From assembly GCA_017964755.1 (NCBI GenBank), contig JAGCRI010000130.1:1-63720 (forward strand): DNA of 63,720 bases, written 5' to 3'. Below the pieces are notes generated by a model. The model saw only the letters and a program-made list of their open reading frames with translations, made no database searches and had not been told where the DNA came from. The translations under genes and the position numbers were made by a program. The DNA comes from Bacteroidales bacterium (GTDB taxonomy: Bacteria > Bacteroidota > Bacteroidia > Bacteroidales > WCHB1-69). Positions 49,999-59,087 of the stretch are shown one piece after another. How positions within the stretch are numbered: position 1 is the stretch's first letter; the number at the start of each line of letters is the position of its first letter.

Positions 49999-50781
49999 TC
50001 AAACCCCCTTGCAAATCGACTTGTAACTGCAATACTGGCAAAACTTAGCACTTGCCTCTTTAGGAATGGGCGGCTCCGTCTCCATATCAATGTATTCCTG
50101 ACACTCGTTAATAAATGCCACCAACTTTGCTCTCATTTCATCGGTAACATGAAACATAAATGATTTCATGTCCAGATTATCTCGGCAAATATAGATGAAG
50201 ATAACATCATCAATGCCAAGTGCAAGAGAATAGGCTGTTGCCTGATTATAGTGTTCTTGCGCAACTTCTTTTCTGCTCCAAAATTTATTAACGGTTTCGG
50301 TTTTAAGCTCAACGATGTAGTATTTGCCTTTATACCGTACAATGCCATCACATAGAAAGCTCATGTTTAGCCGCTCGTGATATAACTTTGTTTCCATTCC
50401 CTGATTAGAAACAATCTGAATTTCCGTTAAATTTCTATCACGAACATATTCACCTACATCAATGTATTCACACTGCATCCCGGAATCCTTCATTTGCGAA
50501 ATAGCTGTTTGGATTCGTTCGTGAATATCAGAACCCGCATTGCAAATGCCAACCCCAATGTAGCTTGAATTTTCTTTATCTGGTTCCGCGCCGATAACTT
50601 GATAATACATTGAACGCATGCACTTCATTCCAGATGGTTTAAAAGTCTTACTCGGTAAACGCCTGTTTTCTTCATCTTGAATCTCAATTGATCTTTTCAA
50701 ATCCGAAAGGAATTCTTGCTCAACCGGCTGCTCCTGCTTATCAAGCAATCTACAAACATTTTTTAAACTACTTCTCGCCAC
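49999..50781 (-). CDS. Cas4/RecB-like PD-(D/E)XK exonuclease with Fe-S cysteines
   Basis: A 260-residue protein. Core motifs: HERIQTAISQM, LCDGIVRYKGKYYIVELKTE (Asp, then E-L-K) and a C-terminal KFCQYCSYKSIC cluster which, with the upstream Cys in GMKCMRSMYYQ, could form a Cas4-like Fe-S site. GTG at 50781 is chosen because GGGAGGGAATCCG lies directly upstream. It probably makes recombinogenic ssDNA ends. No CRISPR array is present. Confidence 0.8.
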   Translation of the reverse strand: MARSSLKNVCRLLDKQEQPVEQEFLSDLKRSIEIQDEENRRLPSKTFKPSGMKCMRSMYYQVIGAEPDKENSSYIGVGICNAGSDIHERIQTAISQMKDSGMQCEYIDVGEYVRDRNLTEIQIVSNQGMETKLYHERLNMSFLCDGIVRYKGKYYIVELKTETVNKFWSRKEVAQEHYNQATAYSLALGIDDVIFIYICRDNLDMKSFMFHVTDEMRAKLVAFINECQEYIDMETEPPIPKEASAKFCQYCSYKSICKGV

Positions 50782-50992
50782 CGGATTCCCTCCCAACCAA
50801 ATAATCAATCGAAACATTGAAAAAATCTGCTATATCACAAACAGTGCTGATATAGGGGCAGCCCTTTCCGTGTAAAATGTTGTAAACGGTATTTGGATGT
50901 AGTCCACACTTTTCCGAAAACTCTTTAATAGTCCAAAAACCGTTTTCTAACAACCTTGAAAATCGTTCCTTAAATAAGTCTGGACTGTACAT
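50768..50992 (-). CDS. XRE-family HTH regulator
   Basis: A 74-residue protein with a complete XRE HTH: FWTIKEFSEKCGLHPNTVYN then GKGCPYISTVCDIADFFNVS and IDYLVGR. It has no oligomerisation or ligand domain. It is the best candidate for a phage regulator acting at the repeated promoters. It overlaps the RHH gene upstream. Confidence 0.82.
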   Translation of the reverse strand: MYSPDLFKERFSRLLENGFWTIKEFSEKCGLHPNTVYNILHGKGCPYISTVCDIADFFNVSIDYLVGRESGGEK

Positions 50993-51134
50993 TTTCTTTC
51001 ACCGAAATCTTGCCAAAAAGAACTGCTCTGCAATAGCCAGATACCGTCAATCGCGCATCTTTTGCTGCCTGCTTTAACTGCTTTCGTTCTTCTTCATTAA
51101 CTGTAATTGTAACTGTGCTTTCTCGTTTATCCAT
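50970..51134 (-). CDS. Ribbon-helix-helix protein
   Basis: A 54-residue protein: STVTITVNEEERKQLKQAAK followed by DARLTVSGYCR, typical of MetJ/Arc-type ribbon-helix-helix repressors. ATG at 51134 follows GGAGGTATGTAT. It forms a two-regulator cassette with the XRE protein. Confidence 0.75.
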   Translation of the reverse strand: MDKRESTVTITVNEEERKQLKQAAKDARLTVSGYCRAVLFGKISVKENVQSRLI

Positions 51135-51193
51135 ATACATACCTCCAAAATACAATAATTTGCGCCTTGCCTTGTCGACAAGGCGCTTTTTGA

Positions 51194-52252
51194 TTATTTA
51201 TCCAGCAAACATAATACCTGCGTAATTCTTTCGTTTTTAATCTTAATGCTGTTTTCTTTTCCGTACCAGATTTCTAATACATCAGTGTCATTTGCTTTAA
51301 TCTGCGAAAGCAACATTTCTGAATCAATTAAGCACTTGAACTTTTCATCGCCCTGTTCAAGTTCAACAGTCTCCGTTGCGCTGCTTTCTTTGTTGGCGAT
51401 AGTTAAATATTCCTCGTCAAAAGTTAATTCAACTGCATTATTGTCATACAACCCAACAAACAGCGAAACTCTTTCAATGGCTGAAATCAGTTTATTTTTC
51501 TGCACTTTGCAGTGATAATCAAACTCACTATCAACGAGGCTGTTAATGGCATTATAGGCGTAATCTTCGATACCGTTTGCCTTTGTTGTATAGACCGAGC
51601 AATTATCGGTCTCAAAAACAATTTCATTGTCGCTTTCTGCATAGATAATGTCGCTGTCCATAATATCAAGCAAACTCATTGTTTCCGCTGAAATAAGTGC
51701 AGGATCATCCATGAACTTATCATCCAACGCTGCAATCTTATAAGTATCCGTTGCCATAATTTTATCTCCTGTATAATAATTTGTATAACAAGGAGATTCG
51801 AGAGTAACTGCCAAAGCGGGTTTACAAATTCGCAAAATATTTTTCACTGTTGAAAGTTTAATTTCTCCACGCTTTGCTTCACTTGAAATCTGCTTGAACG
51901 GAAACTGAACTGGCTTTTCATTCTCATCAACTGGAATCTCAATTGAATAAGAACCGTTATTTGTAACGACTTTCAACTCTTTTTCGAGCAAATCCAACTT
52001 CACAAACTCACAATTTAATCTCGAAATGAGCTTGGCAAACTTTTCAACACCAATCACGATTTCAAAGTCCTGCTCATCCTCAATTTCTTCGCGAATGTAC
52101 AGATAATTGTTCATGTCAGTCGTAGTTAATGTCAGCAGACCGTCTTCATTTCTGATTTCAATCATACTTGTCAATGGAAGCAATCTATTAAGACTTGCCC
52201 CTTTAACTGCTTTTGCAACCATTTCCTGCAATAATGCTGTTCTGATTTTCAT
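51194..52252 (-). CDS. DNA polymerase III beta-type sliding clamp
   Basis: A 352-residue DnaN-like protein, close to the bacterial length of about 370, with three-domain composition: an N-terminal domain with LLPLTSMIEIRNEDGLLTLT, a middle domain with IMATDTYKIAAL (as in DnaN TDxHRLA), and a C-terminal domain with FKCLIDSEMLLSQI and a final LCLL. It encircles DNA and tethers polymerase and other factors. The phage also encodes its loader. Confidence 0.9.
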   Translation of the reverse strand: MKIRTALLQEMVAKAVKGASLNRLLPLTSMIEIRNEDGLLTLTTTDMNNYLYIREEIEDEQDFEIVIGVEKFAKLISRLNCEFVKLDLLEKELKVVTNNGSYSIEIPVDENEKPVQFPFKQISSEAKRGEIKLSTVKNILRICKPALAVTLESPCYTNYYTGDKIMATDTYKIAALDDKFMDDPALISAETMSLLDIMDSDIIYAESDNEIVFETDNCSVYTTKANGIEDYAYNAINSLVDSEFDYHCKVQKNKLISAIERVSLFVGLYDNNAVELTFDEEYLTIANKESSATETVELEQGDEKFKCLIDSEMLLSQIKANDTDVLEIWYGKENSIKIKNERITQVLCLLDK

Positions 52253-52417
52253 TTAATCAATTCCTTTCTTTCCTAAAATATACCGCCAGTTCATTGAAAA
52301 CATACTTGCTTTTTCTTGCGTTCTTGGATTCATTCGTTTCTTGTTTAATCTTTTGTAGCCGTGTTTCTGCATTTCATTTCTTGCGATTTGTCTTTTCATT
52401 TTTCGCTTGAATGACAT
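52253..52417 (-). CDS. Small, very basic protein
   Basis: A 54-residue protein with about one third Lys and Arg, directly in front of the sliding clamp gene (TAA then ATG). GGAGGAATTTGA precedes ATG at 52417. Likely nucleic-acid binding. Function unknown. Confidence 0.6.
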   Translation of the reverse strand: MSFKRKMKRQIARNEMQKHGYKRLNKKRMNPRTQEKASMFSMNWRYILGKKGID

Positions 52418-52438
52418 TCAAATTCCTCCTTCGATATT

Positions 52439-52466
52439 ATTATAATGATTTTTCAAAAATTTTCAA
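52439..52466 (-). promoter_or_regulatory. Promoter before the clamp operon
   Basis: TTGAAA (52461-52466), 16-bp spacer, TATAAT (52439-52444), with the family flank AAAAACTA upstream. Weaker -35 box than other members. Confidence 0.7.
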
Positions 52467-52480
52467 TAGTTTTTTGAAAA

Positions 52481-52762
52481 CTATTCATAAATAATTTTAT
52501 AACCATTAGCAACTGCATAGGCGTGTTCTAATCTTGCGCCAATGCTTGTTTCCCATCCTTTGAGCATATAAATTGTATCACACAAAGAAAGCAAACAAAG
52601 AGATACTTTCATATAATCATTGTATTCACAACATTTTGGCAATCTCTCATTTATAGCCGCGGGGTTTATAACAGAAAACCTTTTATTCAATGATCTCTCT
52701 GCATCTTCAAACCGCTTTATATAATCTGTTGTTCCGGTTATTTTGCCACTAATGTAAATCAT
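52481..52762 (-). CDS. DUF4406 protein, nucleoside deoxyribosyltransferase-like
   Basis: A 93-residue protein with MIYISGKITGTTDYIKRFE, an INPAAI segment and YMLKGWETSIGARLEHAYA, the DUF4406 pattern related to nucleoside 2-deoxyribosyltransferases. It may act in nucleotide metabolism or bind nucleotides. Stop-start overlap of 1 nt with the methyltransferase. Confidence 0.85.
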   Translation of the reverse strand: MIYISGKITGTTDYIKRFEDAERSLNKRFSVINPAAINERLPKCCEYNDYMKVSLCLLSLCDTIYMLKGWETSIGARLEHAYAVANGYKIIYE

Positions 52763-53649
52763 TAAAACAGACTCGCTTTCTTTGGCATGTTTTCAATCCC
52801 TTTGCAATTTGCAACAGCTTGATTATAATAACTTTCTTTCAACTCAATTCCTACGCCGCGCCTACCCATTTTCAATGCTTGATAGACTTCACTACCAATA
52901 CCGAGAAACGGCGTGAAAACAATATCAGTTTCATTTGTCCACAATTCAATACACCTTTCAACAACATCCAACTGCAATGGGCAAATGTGCTTTTCATCCG
53001 CTTGCTCTCTGGCACTTTCTTTTTGCAGCGTATTTGATTGATTTATATCCATCCAAACAGGACTTGCATAGTTTTGCCATTTACTAACAGGAAAGCTCTC
53101 GTTTGTGTGTTCAATTCTTTCAGGATTTTCACCCGGCTTTCTCATTGTAATAACATAATCTGCAATTCCCTGTCTGCACATTGCACTATCTTTTTTGATC
53201 TGTTTATGAAGCAATCCAAGAGCCTTTGTACGCTGCATAGCAATAACAGGATCTTTCCATATTGTTACACGCGAATGATAAATAAAACCACCGTCAATAA
53301 ACATCTGAATCAACTGACCAGGAAAATCTTGCAAACCAATAAAGCCGTCTCGCTGTTTTTGTGTCGGCAAATCCATGCGATGAAAAGAAACAAGTCTTCC
53401 GGGAATCATAATACGATAAAGCTCTTTAATAATAAATTCAAACTGTTCATAAAATTCAGTTGTGCTCCTACAATTCCCCAAATCTCTAACAGAATTTGAA
53501 TAAACATAAAGCTGCGCGAATGGCGGAGAAAAAATAGAATAATGAATACTGCTATCAGGAATTGCTTTCATTACTTCGCAACTATCTCCATTATACAAAA
53601 TAAATCCATTTCCTTCATATTGATTTTTACATTTTACATCTAAACTCAC
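52762..53649 (-). CDS. DNA methyltransferase (N4/N6 type) with C-terminal SLF tail
   Basis: A 295-residue amino-methyltransferase. SPPF catalytic motif (FSPPFAQLYVY) lies near the N-terminus and the SAM-binding FTPFLGIGSEVYQAL lies near the C-terminus, the beta-type order. GTG at 53649 follows AAAGGAGAATAATT, two bases after the helicase stop. The protein ends KKASLF. A very similar ending, KKTSLF, closes the second methyltransferase, and such SLF/LF tails resemble beta-clamp-binding peptides. It probably protects or marks phage DNA at the fork. Confidence 0.88.
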   Translation of the reverse strand: MSLDVKCKNQYEGNGFILYNGDSCEVMKAIPDSSIHYSIFSPPFAQLYVYSNSVRDLGNCRSTTEFYEQFEFIIKELYRIMIPGRLVSFHRMDLPTQKQRDGFIGLQDFPGQLIQMFIDGGFIYHSRVTIWKDPVIAMQRTKALGLLHKQIKKDSAMCRQGIADYVITMRKPGENPERIEHTNESFPVSKWQNYASPVWMDINQSNTLQKESAREQADEKHICPLQLDVVERCIELWTNETDIVFTPFLGIGSEVYQALKMGRRGVGIELKESYYNQAVANCKGIENMPKKASLF

Positions 53650-53651
53650 AA

Positions 53652-55031
53652 TTATTCTCCTTTCTCTGAATGCAACCAAACTGGAAGTTTAACTAATGTG
53701 TCTGCAAAATAATCCTCTGTAATTCGCATTGTGCTGTGTATTTCATTTTTGAGAATTTCACTTGTTCTATCAATCATTTCCTGTGACATCTTATCGTGCT
53801 GCGCCTGCTTCTTTTTGATATTATTCAAAACGGACAACTCACGTTGCGAAATAATAACATACACACTCACTTCGTTTTCTTGACCAAACCTATAACACCG
53901 CCTGACAGCTTGATAAAACTTTTCATAGCTATCGGAAATTCCGCAGAAAATCATGTTATGGCATTTCTGAAAATTCATACCGAACCCACAAATAGACGGT
54001 TTACTAACAAGAAACTTTATATCACCGTTTGCAAATCCAATCATGCTATCTTCTTTGTGTTGATCTGAATCACTGCCGCGAACTTCTACAATTCCACATT
54101 GATTTTTTACAAGCTCAGATTCATCATTATAATCAACCCAAATCAAACAACTGTCCATATTTTTAATAAGCTGTTTTACAACATCAACGCGATCTTGCAT
54201 AGAGTCTTTTCTTGCCTGTCTGCGTTCTGACAAATCCTTTGCAACAGATGGAATTAACTCACCCGTCCGCGCTTCGCTTGCAACAATAATATGCTCGATG
54301 TTAAGTTTAGGCAAATTATATCTATCATCGAAATAACCAATGTCTGCTGGATTTTTAACAACCATAGCCCATGTTGCAAGCCATTCCCAAAATTTGCATT
54401 CAGCGTGTCGTTTCATTCTCCATTGACTTTCTTTTGCATCATTTATAAAAAATGTTGCAAGCATTTCTGTTCGAGACATAACATTCAAAAACTCACTGTG
54501 ATTTCCAAATTCAGTATAATCATTTGGAGAAGGCGTTGCAGTACACGCCAACTTATACTTTGTAAACCGAAAAATCTCAATAATATCATTTGACATTTTT
54601 CCAAGAGTTGCTTTCAAAATACTGCTTTCATCAAGCACAACACAAACAAACTCATTCGGATTAAAGTGCTGCAACATTTCATAATTTGTAATATTAATTC
54701 CAGCTTTTACATCTTTTTGAGTGCGACAAATATTGACCTCGATTCCGAATTTCTCGCCCTCTTGCTTTGTCTGCTTTGAAACCGCCAACGGTGCAAGAAT
54801 CAATGCTTTTCCATTTTCTCGTTTGCAAACTTGATTCGCAAATTCAAGCTGGCAAATCGTTTTACCAAGTCCTGTATCGAGAAACAAAGCACATCTTCCT
54901 TTTTTCAAAGCCCACTTTACAATAGCGCGTTGAAAAGGAAAAAGATTTTCATTTAACTCGGATTCTTCAATATCAAAACCAGTATTTTCATATTTATACT
55001 CTTTCGATTTCAAAAACTCTATATATTCCAT
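53652..55031 (-). CDS. SNF2/DEAD-type helicase
   Basis: A 459-residue superfamily 2 ATPase: Q-motif-like FPFQRAIVKWALKKGR, Walker A LDTGLGKT, motif II VVLDESS (DESS), motif III CTATPSPND, then a C-terminal domain with CLIWVDYNDES, FLVSKPSICGFGMNFQ and the arginine-finger region YQAVRRCYRFGQ. Encoded between two methyltransferases. This trio is common in Firmicutes phages. It is complete, unlike the split SNF2 protein. Confidence 0.9.
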   Translation of the reverse strand: MEYIEFLKSKEYKYENTGFDIEESELNENLFPFQRAIVKWALKKGRCALFLDTGLGKTICQLEFANQVCKRENGKALILAPLAVSKQTKQEGEKFGIEVNICRTQKDVKAGINITNYEMLQHFNPNEFVCVVLDESSILKATLGKMSNDIIEIFRFTKYKLACTATPSPNDYTEFGNHSEFLNVMSRTEMLATFFINDAKESQWRMKRHAECKFWEWLATWAMVVKNPADIGYFDDRYNLPKLNIEHIIVASEARTGELIPSVAKDLSERRQARKDSMQDRVDVVKQLIKNMDSCLIWVDYNDESELVKNQCGIVEVRGSDSDQHKEDSMIGFANGDIKFLVSKPSICGFGMNFQKCHNMIFCGISDSYEKFYQAVRRCYRFGQENEVSVYVIISQRELSVLNNIKKKQAQHDKMSQEMIDRTSEILKNEIHSTMRITEDYFADTLVKLPVWLHSEKGE

Positions 55032-55044
55032 AAGATTTAATTCC

Positions 55045-55959
55045 TTAAAACAAAGAAGTCTTTTTTATAATTTTTTGTTCTTTTGACACACAATAAAACT
55101 TTTCTTTGCCTTCGCCATTTCCGGACAAATAATCCTTTATTCTACTGCAATATAAATCATTGCTTTTGGAAATTTCAAAAAGCCTATCGGAAAGTGGATA
55201 TTTTCGATCTCCAACATTCAGAATAAAAACACCACCATCATCCAAACGGTCAACAGTTTTCAAAATAAGCGGTGTATAAAAACCATCAACCCAAGAGTCA
55301 AAAGTTTTATATCTATTCAAACTGTTCGTTTCTTCATCGGAATAATGCTCAGTGTTATAATATGGCGGCGATGTCAGCGCAATGTCAAATTTTCTTTCAC
55401 TTGTAAATTCTTCATACGGAATTTTATGAATGCAAAAATCAAACGTCGGTTGCAACTGCTTTAGCCACGCACCAAGATTCAAAAGTCCTTCATACGTCTT
55501 TGTATTCGGTTCACACGCTTCATAATAAGTATTCGGAATACTTGCCGCTCCAATCATTCTACCGCCCCAGCCAGCGCACGGATCAAGGATTTTCAAAAAT
55601 GGCTTATTTCCATATTGTATATATATATCACGAGCAACTGCGGGAGGAAACTCATTTACATATTGAACATTTTGAAATCCACGTTGGATTGTATTATAAA
55701 ATGAATTTGCAACCTTATGCTCCATATTATATAAATATAAACGCGCCAACCCATCAATTTTATTATCATCTTGCAGTGATTCATAAATTGACAAATCATC
55801 CTTTTCTGTGTCTGTTGAAAGCCTGTGCGGATTAAATAACAAAGAAATAGTTTTACCGGCATTTACTCCGTGACATAATTTATAAAATTCTTCAATAGCT
55901 TGCGTTTTGGTTATAAACTCTGCTGCAAATTCTTCAAGACTTAGTTGCCGCAAGTTCAT
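55045..55959 (-). CDS. DNA methyltransferase (SPPY) with C-terminal SLF tail
   Basis: A 304-residue protein. SAM motif LDPCAGWGGRMIGA (about 146-159) and catalytic TSPPYYNTEHYS (about 212-223) are clear, followed by DDGGVFILNVGD. ATG at 55959 is chosen for AGAGGGTTTGAAA and gives the N-terminus MNLRQLSLEEF, which itself resembles a clamp-binding QLSL motif. The C-terminus is KKTSLF. Overlaps the polymerase end by 26 nt. Confidence 0.87.
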   Translation of the reverse strand: MNLRQLSLEEFAAEFITKTQAIEEFYKLCHGVNAGKTISLLFNPHRLSTDTEKDDLSIYESLQDDNKIDGLARLYLYNMEHKVANSFYNTIQRGFQNVQYVNEFPPAVARDIYIQYGNKPFLKILDPCAGWGGRMIGAASIPNTYYEACEPNTKTYEGLLNLGAWLKQLQPTFDFCIHKIPYEEFTSERKFDIALTSPPYYNTEHYSDEETNSLNRYKTFDSWVDGFYTPLILKTVDRLDDGGVFILNVGDRKYPLSDRLFEISKSNDLYCSRIKDYLSGNGEGKEKFYCVSKEQKIIKKTSLF

Positions 55960-58294
55960 TTTCAAACCCTCTCGCAGTGTTTCTCTCTGCAACTTTCTTT
56001 GCACTCCCTTCTAATGGTTCTCCGTACCAAGCGTGTGTCAATTCCACGTCACACTTGATTGGCATTTCAAGGATTTTCTCAGCAGCTTTCGCCATAACCT
56101 TTTCCAAAAGTTCTGAACACTCTTTCATGTTTTCTTCTGGACATTCGGCTATAACTTCATCATGTACCTGCACAAGAAGCCTGAAACCAAGCTCTTTTAG
56201 CCGCTGATTTTTTCCTAAATCGACCATCGCCAGCTTTGTCAAATCTGCTGCGCTACCTTGAATTCTCGCGTTGACACACTGCCTTGTAGCATCTGCTATT
56301 TTTGCTCCGTTATCAACGATCCAGATTCCTTCTTTATTTGCTTCCTCAAAGACTTTTCGCTTTTCCCCGAATCTGCAATATCTCAATTTCCGCAGATATT
56401 TGTTGATTGTAGATTGAGGTATTTCGGCATTTTCGTCCTCCTCAAAATCTAAAACATCTGCACTATGAGGAACGCCGTCTTTCCACCTAAATTCAAATTC
56501 GTCTAACTGCATTTCAGGCAAGCGTCTTTTTCTTCCGCAAACGGTTGTAACATAACCCTCAACCCATGCCATTCCCATGCTTTCCCGCTCAAACTCTTCA
56601 ATAGCAGGAAATGCTTTAAACACGCTGTTCTTGATTGCTTGTGCCTTATCTGTGGAACATCTTAACTGCTCTGCAATACTTGCAACTCCTCGCCCATAGA
56701 GCACGCCGAGCAATATACTCTTTGCTTGCGTTCTTCTTTCCTTGCCAGCTTTATTCGTTGTTCCATCTGGATTAAATTCCAAGCAATCTTCATAAGCAAC
56801 ATTAAAAGCCTTTGAAGCAATCTCGGAATACAAATCTTTTCCCGCCATAAATGTATCATACATTTGCGAATCGCCGTTCTTTTTACACAAGGCCGCTAAA
56901 CATTTTGGCTCTTGCTGACTAAAGTCGCTTGACATAAGCACATATCCCGGACTTGCAATAAACATCTTTCTAATATCTTTGTTATGACTTGGAATGTTTT
57001 GTAGATTCGGGTCGCTGCTGGAAAATCTACCTGTATCGGCTCCATATTGATTAAACGAGCAGTGAATTCTTCCGTCTTTCGGATTAGCACATTTAGGCAG
57101 CTTATCAATATAAGTTGATACCAGCTTTGCCATTTCCCTATAATCAAGAATTGCTTGTGCTACTGGACTTTCCATCTTCTGTAAAATAGCTTCGCCTGTT
57201 CCTCTTGGACTTCTTGGATCCGGCGGTTCAATCTTCAAAATGTCGTATAACAGGATTGCAACTTGCGTTGGACTGCCCATATTGATTGGGTCATCTAACT
57301 TATGATTCGGATGAGTATCTTTATACTGCTGTATCACACTGTTATAACGTGAAATTTCACTGTAAAACGCTTTTGTCTTTTCTTCAAGTAAACTATTATA
57401 CTTTTCCGAAAGTTTGTTAGAATAGTCAAAATCAAGTGCAATACCGTTATCTTCCATATCCGCCACAACTGGCAAACACGGCATTTCAATATTATAAAAT
57501 ACCCAAGAAACACCTTGCAAACTGCCTACGCAATCTGGACTGTTTGGGTCAAGAAACTGCCGTTGATAATCACAAAGCTCACAAGTGATTTCAGGGTCGT
57601 GCGCCGCATAAAGATAGCCAACATTGATTGGAATCATTGTAAATGGGATTCCTTTGAATAACTCGTCAAACTTAAAAGCATCACCCTGTCCGTCTAAACA
57701 GTATTTATTATGTAGTGCTTTCAAACCTTTTTGCGTCTCATTTTCATTTAGCAACCTGCTTGCTAAATATCCATCCCATGAACAATAAATATCCGTCAAG
57801 CCAAGCTGATTTCGTAGAAAGCGGATATCAAACTTCGCGTTGAACATATCTATCGTCGGTTTTGCGGCAAGTAGTCGTTCAAACGCTTCTCGACAATCTT
57901 CCATTGGCAACTGCCCATCAACTTTTTCATTCGTGATGTAGCTAATGTGATTCAATGGAATATACGCCGCTTTCTGACCTCTTGTATAAATACAAATACC
58001 AGCAAGCACATTCTGCATTGGGTCAAGCCCATCTGTTTCTGTATCGATTGCAATGTATTTATTTTCAACACAAGAATCAATATAGCTGTTTAACGTCTGT
58101 AAATCTTGAATAATAATGTATCTATCTTTGTACTGTCCAAGACTTCTTTCAACCATTTCTCGGATAGCTGAAATCTTATCCACAAGACTTTTGTTTCCGC
58201 GCACCGTTACAGCCGTTTTTTTCGGCTTTTCCCGCGCTTTCTGCGTTATCAATAAATCGTTATTAGTTCTTGTAGGAACTTCAAATAATGGCAT
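55934..58294 (-). CDS. Family A DNA polymerase with 3'-5' exonuclease domain
   Basis: A 786-residue PolA-like replicase without the 5'-3' exonuclease domain. Exonuclease motifs: IAIDTETDGL (about 81-90) and YAAHDPEI. Polymerase motifs: A SSDFSQQEPKCLAAL, B RRTQAKSILLGVLYGRG and C VQVHDEV. In motif B the position corresponding to E. coli Phe762 is Leu. The phage clamp and loader suggest this polymerase works with a processivity clamp. Confidence 0.95.
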   Translation of the reverse strand: MPLFEVPTRTNNDLLITQKAREKPKKTAVTVRGNKSLVDKISAIREMVERSLGQYKDRYIIIQDLQTLNSYIDSCVENKYIAIDTETDGLDPMQNVLAGICIYTRGQKAAYIPLNHISYITNEKVDGQLPMEDCREAFERLLAAKPTIDMFNAKFDIRFLRNQLGLTDIYCSWDGYLASRLLNENETQKGLKALHNKYCLDGQGDAFKFDELFKGIPFTMIPINVGYLYAAHDPEITCELCDYQRQFLDPNSPDCVGSLQGVSWVFYNIEMPCLPVVADMEDNGIALDFDYSNKLSEKYNSLLEEKTKAFYSEISRYNSVIQQYKDTHPNHKLDDPINMGSPTQVAILLYDILKIEPPDPRSPRGTGEAILQKMESPVAQAILDYREMAKLVSTYIDKLPKCANPKDGRIHCSFNQYGADTGRFSSSDPNLQNIPSHNKDIRKMFIASPGYVLMSSDFSQQEPKCLAALCKKNGDSQMYDTFMAGKDLYSEIASKAFNVAYEDCLEFNPDGTTNKAGKERRTQAKSILLGVLYGRGVASIAEQLRCSTDKAQAIKNSVFKAFPAIEEFERESMGMAWVEGYVTTVCGRKRRLPEMQLDEFEFRWKDGVPHSADVLDFEEDENAEIPQSTINKYLRKLRYCRFGEKRKVFEEANKEGIWIVDNGAKIADATRQCVNARIQGSAADLTKLAMVDLGKNQRLKELGFRLLVQVHDEVIAECPEENMKECSELLEKVMAKAAEKILEMPIKCDVELTHAWYGEPLEGSAKKVAERNTARGFENELAATKS

Positions 58295-58405
58295 AATATA
58301 ACCTCATTCGCGCTATTCCCAGCCTTATTCACGCGACCCTCGAATGCCTCATTCCCAAGTTCACATAAGGTACTTTTCTTCGTCTGCCAAGGGTTTTTTA
58401 TTTAA
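58295..58405. other. Noncoding gap between SSB and polymerase genes
   Basis: A 111-bp interval with short repeated GGGAAT and GAATGAG-like words and small palindromes (for example GAATG..CATTC). No terminator with a T-run and no convincing start codon with ribosome binding site. It may be the leader of the polymerase gene; nothing definite. Confidence 0.4.
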
Positions 58406-59050
58406 TTAAAATGCACTTCTACCAGTTGCCGGAGTTCTTCTTTGCGGTTCTGCGGTTCTGCGTTTAACCTGTGCCTGTTCTTCACTTCCGAAAGAACCTG
58501 TATTTACATAATTTTCAAGCTCTTCAAAAGACTTATCAAGAACCATAGTACCAAGAACATCAGGGACTTCGGGCAAATCCTCAAGCTGAGTATCGTCAGG
58601 ACCGCCTACGGCATAAATCTGGTATGTCGTGTTGGTATCTCCCTTTGCGCCGTTTCTTTCAATTTCAAAAACCTGCGCACAAAGAGGAGTTCTTCCTGCG
58701 TATCTTCCACAAAGACTTGAAATCTGTGAAAAGAATCGTTTGCCGCGCTCCCAAAGCTGAACCTTATCCTCATCAATGTTATAAAGAGGAATAAACATCT
58801 TTGCGGTCGTGAACTTGTGATCTTTGCACAGCGGGCAGGTATCTACCGGATCGTTATAACTTCTCGGACAATTCACATACCGTGTTCTTCCGTCGATTTC
58901 AACTGCGTGAACTGAATAGCCAACAACATCATCAATTCCATTGTAAAGAAATCTAACCTGTGCAGTGTCCTTATCGTTTTTTAAACTGAAATAACCCGCT
59001 CCACCCCCGTTTCCGTACTTCTCTGCATCGTTTGCGTTGAATCTTGCCAT
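58406..59050 (-). CDS. Single-stranded DNA-binding protein, gp32-like
   Basis: A 214-residue protein in the usual SSB position before the polymerase. The N-terminal basic part MARFNANDAEKYGNGGGAGY is followed by a beta-rich core with a CP...CPLC zinc knuckle (YVNCPRSYNDPVDTCPLC). Residues beyond 175 form a Gln/Thr/Arg-rich tail ending in SAF. The zinc ribbon in the OB-type core resembles T4 gp32-like SSBs. Identification is by architecture and position. Confidence 0.8.
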   Translation of the reverse strand: MARFNANDAEKYGNGGGAGYFSLKNDKDTAQVRFLYNGIDDVVGYSVHAVEIDGRTRYVNCPRSYNDPVDTCPLCKDHKFTTAKMFIPLYNIDEDKVQLWERGKRFFSQISSLCGRYAGRTPLCAQVFEIERNGAKGDTNTTYQIYAVGGPDDTQLEDLPEVPDVLGTMVLDKSFEELENYVNTGSFGSEEQAQVKRRTAEPQRRTPATGRSAF

Positions 59051-59087
59051 TTGTTTTCCTTCTTTCTTTAATATTTTTTGTTTTTAT

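Noticed and set aside
49999..50781. CRISPR-Cas (Cas4-like protein)
   Set aside because: No repeat-spacer array and no other Cas gene. The protein fits a phage recombination exonuclease.
50768..51134. Lysogeny control region
   Set aside because: Only a minimal XRE protein and an RHH protein, no divergent promoters, no integrase and no antirepressor.
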